A DNA stretch of 27,838 bases from an uncultured Flavobacteriales bacterium (lineage in GTDB: Bacteria; Bacteroidota; Bacteroidia; Flavobacteriales; Weeksellaceae). The notes under the pieces were generated by a model. It had not been told where the DNA came from. It ran no database searches and was given only the letters and a program-made list of their open reading frames with translations. Location: assembly GCA_937876095.1 (NCBI GenBank), contig CALFIE010000057.1, positions 1 to 27,838 of the forward strand, given 5' to 3'. The stretch's first letter is position 1; each line of letters starts with the position of its first letter. Below are positions 23,449 to 27,838 of this stretch, piece after piece. A program made the translations under genes and the position numbers.

Positions 23449-24777
23449 TTATAATTTTCCTAGCGCTTCATCTAGTTTTGTTTTTGCTTGTATCAAATTA
23501 AGAGCTGATTGGTAATAGGTTGATTGTGAACCGTATAATTGAGTTTCAGCTTGCTGAAGCTCCATACTGGTTCCCATTCCTTCTTTGAATTTTAATTGTT
23601 GTTTATTATAAATACTGGAAGATAATTTTACCAATTCTTGAGCAGTTTGGTAAGAATCGTTCGCGTTATCATAGTCAGTTTTTCTGGCAAGGAAATTGTT
23701 TTTGAGTGATTTTTCGGTATCATCTTTATCCAATTTTGCTTTTTTTAGACTAAGTTTTGCTTCTTCGGTTTGCCAATGTCTCTGAAATCCACTGAAAATA
23801 GGTACATCTAGTTGCACCCCAAACAAACTGGTATTGAACCATTTCTGACTGGTATTAAATAAAGAAAATGTGCCATTTTGTGCACTAGATTGTGTATTGA
23901 AAAATGCTACTAAAGTTGGTAATGCTATTGATTTTTGCAATTTCAGTAGCAATTCACTTATTCTGATTTGGTTTTGTTTTAAACGAACATCTATATGCTG
24001 ACTAAAATCCAAAGAATTTTCTTGGGGAAGCAAAACTTGATTTTTCTGTACCAATTCGTCTAATGAAGTTATTAATTCTAAAGAATCATCAAGCTGAAAA
24101 CCCATTAAATACTTCAATGAGGTTAGCAATTGTTCTCTGGTTCTTTTTAGATTTCTGATATTAGTTTCTAGGCTTTTGTAAGAATATTCTAACTGTTCTA
24201 CATTTTGTAATTCAATTAGTCCTAATTTGTAGGTTTCTTTGGTATCATTTAGAGATTTTGCAGCTACTTTTTGGTTTTCGAGTAATGTTTTGATATTCTC
24301 ATCGGTCACCAAAACTCCTGCATAAGAAAGCATAATTGCCATTTTTATGCTAAGATCTGTTTTTTCTTTTACCAATGCAGCAGTTTCTTTGTAAGTTTTG
24401 GCACTTTCTAGACCTACAATATAAGAGCCATTAAATAATAACTGACTTACGCTAATTCCTGCAGAACCATTGTGTTGTTGACCAAATTGCACTGGTGAAA
24501 AACCACCATCAAATTTACCAAAAAGTGCATTTGGCATCAATTGTACTGGTATATTTAGGTAGTTGGTATATTTGGCTTGACCTGTAACTTGTGGCACCCC
24601 AATTCCTATAGTTTCCTTTACTTTTTGTTGTGCGATTTCTTGATCTATGATGGCTTTTTTTATCTGTACATTGTTTTCTAATGCATATTTGTAAGCATCC
24701 TCTATCGTGAAGCTTTTCTGCGCAAAAATTGGGGTAGAAATTACGGTGAAAAGTAGAATTCTAATTAAATTCTTCAT
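23449..24777 (-). CDS. TolC-like outer membrane efflux channel
   Basis: 442 residues with a Sec signal peptide (MKNLIRILLFTVISTPIFAQ). The mature protein has the TolC internal duplication: FTIEDAYKYALENNVQIKKA starts the first half and long helices with heptad character follow (VKEKTDLSIKMAIMLSYAGVLVTDENIKTLLENQK), with beta segments (ASISVSQLLFNGSYIV; GVQLDVPIFSGF) predicted in the barrel. The ending (FKEGMGTSMELQQAETQLYGSQSTYYQSALNLIQAKTKLDEALGKL) is the usual TolC-family C-terminal helix pair. It works as the outer-membrane duct for the adaptor and pump encoded next. The start codon lies inside the last codons of the tetR gene (17-nt overlap). Confidence 0.93.
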   Translation of the reverse strand: MKNLIRILLFTVISTPIFAQKSFTIEDAYKYALENNVQIKKAIIDQEIAQQKVKETIGIGVPQVTGQAKYTNYLNIPVQLMPNALFGKFDGGFSPVQFGQQHNGSAGISVSQLLFNGSYIVGLESAKTYKETAALVKEKTDLSIKMAIMLSYAGVLVTDENIKTLLENQKVAAKSLNDTKETYKLGLIELQNVEQLEYSYKSLETNIRNLKRTREQLLTSLKYLMGFQLDDSLELITSLDELVQKNQVLLPQENSLDFSQHIDVRLKQNQIRISELLLKLQKSIALPTLVAFFNTQSSAQNGTFSLFNTSQKWFNTSLFGVQLDVPIFSGFQRHWQTEEAKLSLKKAKLDKDDTEKSLKNNFLARKTDYDNANDSYQTAQELVKLSSSIYNKQQLKFKEGMGTSMELQQAETQLYGSQSTYYQSALNLIQAKTKLDEALGKL

Positions 24778-25381
24778 ATTTTAATTTTATTTTTTTTAGT
24801 TGTTTTTTTCCTTCGTCAGTTACAATAGCGTCGAGATAAAATTGGAGTGCTACATTGCAATCTGCTTCTTTTTCGGTGAGATCAGTATCTTTGTACAAAG
24901 GTGACGTATCCATCGCGAAAATGAGTGTCATATAGAGTTTGATGTAGGTTTGATATCGTAAATCACTTCTATACAAACCGGAATTCATCCCAATTAGATA
25001 ATTTTCAGTAATCAATTTATCAATCTTATCCGTTACAAATAAGATATGATTGTGGTAAACTTCGGGATAATATTTAATAAGTTGTAGAATAAAAGAACTC
25101 TTATCAGATTCTATCACTTCATTGATAACTTTGTTGCGTAGCAACATAATTTCTATTGCATTACCATTTTTCTGATCTATCTGCAACAAAAAACCAATCA
25201 CCTTTTCTACTTTATACTTCAAAACATCTTCTAGAAGTGCTTCTTTGTTGGTGTAAAATTGATACAAAGTTTTTTTAGAAATAGAAAATTCTTTGGCAAT
25301 ATCATCCATCGTAAAGGTTTTTGCACCGTTTAATAGGAACAAACCTGCTAATTTTTCAAGAAAAAGTTCTTTATCATCCAT
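24761..25381 (-). CDS. TetR/AcrR family transcriptional regulator of the efflux operon
   Basis: 206 residues from the ATG at 25381; a longer reading to 25465 would begin inside the preceding terminator and cross the promoter, so it is rejected. The N-terminal DNA-binding domain (about 1-55) carries the TetR helix-turn-helix: GAKTFTMDDIAKEFSISKKT then LYQFYTNKEALLEDVLKY. The remaining helices form the ligand-binding and dimer domain, too diverged for a ligand guess. First gene of the efflux operon; its 3' end overlaps the tolC-like gene by 17 nt, implying coupling. Its own promoter carries an inverted repeat over the -33 box, so autorepression released by an effluxed compound is the likely scheme. 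Confidence 0.9.
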   Translation of the reverse strand: MDDKELFLEKLAGLFLLNGAKTFTMDDIAKEFSISKKTLYQFYTNKEALLEDVLKYKVEKVIGFLLQIDQKNGNAIEIMLLRNKVINEVIESDKSSFILQLIKYYPEVYHNHILFVTDKIDKLITENYLIGMNSGLYRSDLRYQTYIKLYMTLIFAMDTSPLYKDTDLTEKEADCNVALQFYLDAIVTDEGKKQLKKIKLKYEEFN

Positions 25382-25391
25382 AATTAGGATG

Positions 25392-25422
25392 CAAAGATAC
25401 AAGTAAAAACTATAAAACCAAA
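25392..25422 (-). promoter_or_regulatory. Promoter of the tetR-tolC-MFP-RND operon
   Basis: Minus strand: TTTG (25422-25419), exactly 19 nt, TATCTTTG (25399-25392). This is the best match to the Bacteroidota consensus in the window. The ATG is 11 nt past the -7 box. Confidence 0.75.
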
Positions 25423-25437
25423 AAAGTTTCCTAGTTT
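25407..25437. promoter_or_regulatory. Candidate TetR operator (inverted repeat over the -33 box)
   Basis: AAACTATAAAAC (25407-25418), 7-nt centre CAAAAAA, GTTTCCTAGTTT (25426-25437). Ten of twelve positions are complementary. The centre is the -33 element itself, so a bound dimer would block the promoter. Confidence 0.5.
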
Positions 25438-25448
25438 TTTTTTGATTT

Positions 25449-25474
25449 AAAAAAAAAGCGACCAAATTGGTCGC
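25449..25474 (-). terminator. Intrinsic terminator of the T9SS type A gene
   Basis: Minus strand: GCGACCAA, one-base loop, TTGGTCGC (25474-25458), then nine T (25457-25449). It follows the stop of the gene at 25498 by 23 nt and insulates it from the efflux operon promoter. Confidence 0.92.
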
Positions 25475-25497
25475 CTTCTTAATTAAATAAATTAAAA

Positions 25498-27777
25498 TTA
25501 TTTTTTGATTGCTTTCATCGTTTTCACCGATCCATTGTCATAATGCAATTTTAACATATACAACCCTGAATTCAAATCACTTAAATTAAGTACTGAAGAA
25601 GGTTTTGCTATGGTTTTCACGGTTCTACCAGATGCATCTGTTATGGTAACTGATTTCACACCTTTCACATCAGAGATATTCAAAATATCTTTGAATGGAT
25701 TTGGATAGATGGTTACAGTATTTTTAGTTAAAGATAACTCATTAGTTCCTAATGAAGAATCATAAGCAGATATTTTGAATTGACCATCATCTTCGTTACC
25801 AAATTCGTTACCAAATCTCCAAACAGAAACATACAAAGTTGCACCAGGAGTTTGACCAGTTAAGGACAACTTGGAGAAATGATAATCCGGATCAGATGAA
25901 TATTCATCATTGCAACCTACTTCAGTTAATGTAGTACAGTCTCCTGTATAAGCAGTAAGTACGGTATCTGCAAGATATGGTGCTGCATTACCAAGAGCTG
26001 TTTCTATAGTAATATTACCAGAAGCTGGAACTACCACTTTGTACCAAACATTGATGGTAGTTAATCCCCCATTTGAATCTTGTGCACCACAAGATGGTCC
26101 TGTTGGCGAACCCGTACCTGCAGTTGCTCCTACTGTATTTCCAATTAATGGATTTGATGCAAATGTTGCTCCTGGTGTTAAAGAAACAGCATTAGAACAA
26201 TCATCATTTGCTGGTGGAGCATTAAGTGTTGTGAAAGTTCCTGCTGACCAAATACTTTCACTTCCTGCACACATAGATCTTACCCAATAATAATAAGTGG
26301 TATTAGGAGTAAGTCCTGTTAAATTTACACTGGTTGATGTAGTTGCTGTACCAGATCCTGTTGGTGCTGTATTGGTTGTAGAATACACATATTCGTAACC
26401 ATTTACTGGTGCAGTTGCAGGACCAGTCCAAGAAACAGTAGCCGCATTTGATGTAATATTGGTAGAGGTGAGTGCGGTAGGTTCGCTACAAGCAGGTGTT
26501 AAAATAATATTGATATCATCTACGAATATTCTGTATAGATTTGCATCTGAATAAGCATTGAATCCAAAATAATAAACTCCTGTTGTTGAAGGAATAAAAT
26601 CATAAAAATCTTGAGTTAAAACACCTCCAGTTATTGCTGTGTAATCATGAATGAGGTTGGTCATACTAGCAGCATCTGCTCCAGTTCCATATGAAACTTT
26701 CATCTTTTCAGTAGCAGTAGTATCGTTACCATACTTGAATTTAATTCTATAACTAGTACCTGCAGTAAGGTTAATACCATTGGTAAAGAACCAAGTATTT
26801 GCAGCATTATCAACATTTAATTTATAAGTTAATATTCTGCTCGTAAATCCATATCCTGGACTATCATCTACATACCAATTATTTCCTGATCCTACATTTT
26901 GGTTCGAAGTACAAATTGGTAAACCTGTATTTGTTGTAGATTCAAAATCTAACAAATATGGTACATTATCAGCATAACAAACAGTAATAAATGAAAGATC
27001 GGGTGAAGACCAAGCACTTTGATCGGTAGCGCTACAATTAGACCTAACCCAAACATAATAAGGAGTAGCAGGAGTAAGACCAGAAATAGTTGTAGAGGTT
27101 CCACTTATATTAGTTTGTGATGGTGTAGTAGTACTAGAAGGAACAGTGTTGCTTGTACTATAATATAAATCATAACCAAGTGAAGGTGCCAAAGTTGGAG
27201 CTGTCCAAGAAATTATTGCTGATGTATGAGTAACAGAACCAGCTGTAACTTGAATAGGAGCAAAACAAGAAGGAGCTGCTGCTACCACCAATGTGTAATC
27301 ATGTGCTTCACCAGAACCACCTACATTACATGGAATAGGATCACTATAATAAAGAGCTGCAATTCTTAATCTATAATTACCTGGAGCAACTGTACTAGGA
27401 ATGGTAATTGTACCAGTAGTTGTAAAATTAACACCTTCTACTGCGCTACTTAACAATTCTGGTGCAGCATCATCAAAAACGCCATCATTATTAAAGTCAA
27501 CCCAAATTTTCACATGTTCACTTTCATCATAATTATGAGTTACTTTATAACCATAGGTAACCGCAGCCTGAACATTAATTTGCATAGACGTATAATCACC
27601 ATAAGCATTATCTGAGCAACCAGTATTTGTGTGACTAAATGATGCTGATGGTATCTCAAAACTATTAATATTATCACCTCCTACACAACCAAATTGAAAA
27701 GATGGAGTACAATAAGTTTGAGCATTTAATTGCCAGAAACCTAACAACAAAGTAATTAAATAAGCGAATTTTTTCAT
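25498..27777 (-). CDS. Secreted multidomain protein: GEVED, fibronectin III, T9SS type A sorting domain
   Basis: 759 residues. Signal peptide MKKFAYLITLLLGFWQLNAQ. A GEVED domain (about 75-165; VKIWVDFNNDGVFDD ... GEAHDYTLVV) comes first. Then a fibronectin type III domain (about 170-265; HTSAIISWTAP ... TPYYVWVRS), a jelly-roll-like domain (about 268-430; YLLDFESTTNTGLPICTSNQ ... YFGFNAYSD ... FVDDINI), a second FN3 (about 435-520; AATVSWTGPA ... TTYYYWVRS) and a cysteine-containing beta domain (about 525-672; ANDDCSNAVSLTPG ... LADTVLTAYTGDC). The last 75 residues (VTIYPNPFKDILNIS ... ITDASGRTV ... LNSGLYMLKL) are the type A sorting signal, removed at the surface by PorU-type sortase. No catalytic domain is visible; an adhesin or structural role is inferred. 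Monocistronic. Confidence 0.92.
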   Translation of the reverse strand: MKKFAYLITLLLGFWQLNAQTYCTPSFQFGCVGGDNINSFEIPSASFSHTNTGCSDNAYGDYTSMQINVQAAVTYGYKVTHNYDESEHVKIWVDFNNDGVFDDAAPELLSSAVEGVNFTTTGTITIPSTVAPGNYRLRIAALYYSDPIPCNVGGSGEAHDYTLVVAAAPSCFAPIQVTAGSVTHTSAIISWTAPTLAPSLGYDLYYSTSNTVPSSTTTPSQTNISGTSTTISGLTPATPYYVWVRSNCSATDQSAWSSPDLSFITVCYADNVPYLLDFESTTNTGLPICTSNQNVGSGNNWYVDDSPGYGFTSRILTYKLNVDNAANTWFFTNGINLTAGTSYRIKFKYGNDTTATEKMKVSYGTGADAASMTNLIHDYTAITGGVLTQDFYDFIPSTTGVYYFGFNAYSDANLYRIFVDDINIILTPACSEPTALTSTNITSNAATVSWTGPATAPVNGYEYVYSTTNTAPTGSGTATTSTSVNLTGLTPNTTYYYWVRSMCAGSESIWSAGTFTTLNAPPANDDCSNAVSLTPGATFASNPLIGNTVGATAGTGSPTGPSCGAQDSNGGLTTINVWYKVVVPASGNITIETALGNAAPYLADTVLTAYTGDCTTLTEVGCNDEYSSDPDYHFSKLSLTGQTPGATLYVSVWRFGNEFGNEDDGQFKISAYDSSLGTNELSLTKNTVTIYPNPFKDILNISDVKGVKSVTITDASGRTVKTIAKPSSVLNLSDLNSGLYMLKLHYDNGSVKTMKAIKK

Positions 27778-27815
27778 ATTTTTTATGAATATCCGTAAAA
27801 TAGCCTAATTTTTAT

Positions 27816-27823
27816 TATCTTTG
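27816..27823 (+). promoter_or_regulatory. -7 promoter box facing out of the window
   Basis: TATCTTTG on the plus strand, an exact TAnnTTTG match, suggesting a gene starting just right of the window and divergent from the T9SS type A gene. No clear -33 box is seen. Confidence 0.4.
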
Positions 27824-27838
27824 TGTTTATCAAAAGCT

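Overview
The window looks like a chromosomal segment from a low-GC member of the Bacteroidota, class Flavobacteriia, most likely in or near the Chryseobacterium/Cloacibacterium group (Weeksellaceae). The evidence is the two proteins with type IX secretion (T9SS) C-terminal sorting domains (one type A, one type B), the family-level look of FtsX, DUF3098, RsmA, Nif3 and the DUF4349 lipoprotein, and repeated promoters of the Bacteroidota type (TTTG, about 19-21 nt, TAnnTTTG). Genus is inferred from remembered protein families, not from a search.

Layout: bases 1-500 are wreckage. A frameshifted N-terminal piece of a membrane protein (+) runs head-on into a truncated transposase (-), with a perfect 17-bp hairpin at the transposase start. 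Then come DUF3098 and ftsX (-), divergent from rsmA (+). A bidirectional terminator separates rsmA from a large T9SS type B surface protein (-). Next is a minus-strand run: a DUF1003-like membrane protein with a long coiled coil, ribonuclease Z, a non-canonical purine NTP pyrophosphatase, a CPBP membrane protease and a P-loop kinase-like protein. Divergent from these are prfC (+), a small lipoprotein (+) and a DUF4349 lipoprotein (+). A decayed small secreted-protein gene (-) is followed by a divergent pair for fatty acyl-CoA metabolism: acyl-CoA dehydrogenase (-) and long-chain acyl-CoA ligase (+). After a second bidirectional terminator come a cysteine-less 'zinc-ribbon' coiled-coil protein and a Nif3-like protein (one operon, -). 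Then comes a complete tetR-tolC-MFP-RND efflux operon (-). The window ends with a T9SS type A multidomain adhesin-like protein (-).

Working together: TetR, TolC-like outer membrane channel, periplasmic adaptor and RND pump form one drug/solute efflux unit, probably autoregulated at a palindrome that covers the -33 box. Most of the other genes are housekeeping: 16S rRNA dimethylation, tRNA 3' processing, nucleotide-pool cleaning, peptide-release-factor recycling, FtsX-dependent envelope division and acyl-CoA turnover.

The coding content is mostly ordinary core genome, and I see no defence island, prophage, CRISPR array or RNA gene. The less ordinary material lies between genes: degenerate tandem repeats with a 7-nt period in several separate spacers, a GC-rich palindromic element in the nif3 leader, an inverted-repeat pair in front of prfC, and two decayed loci.
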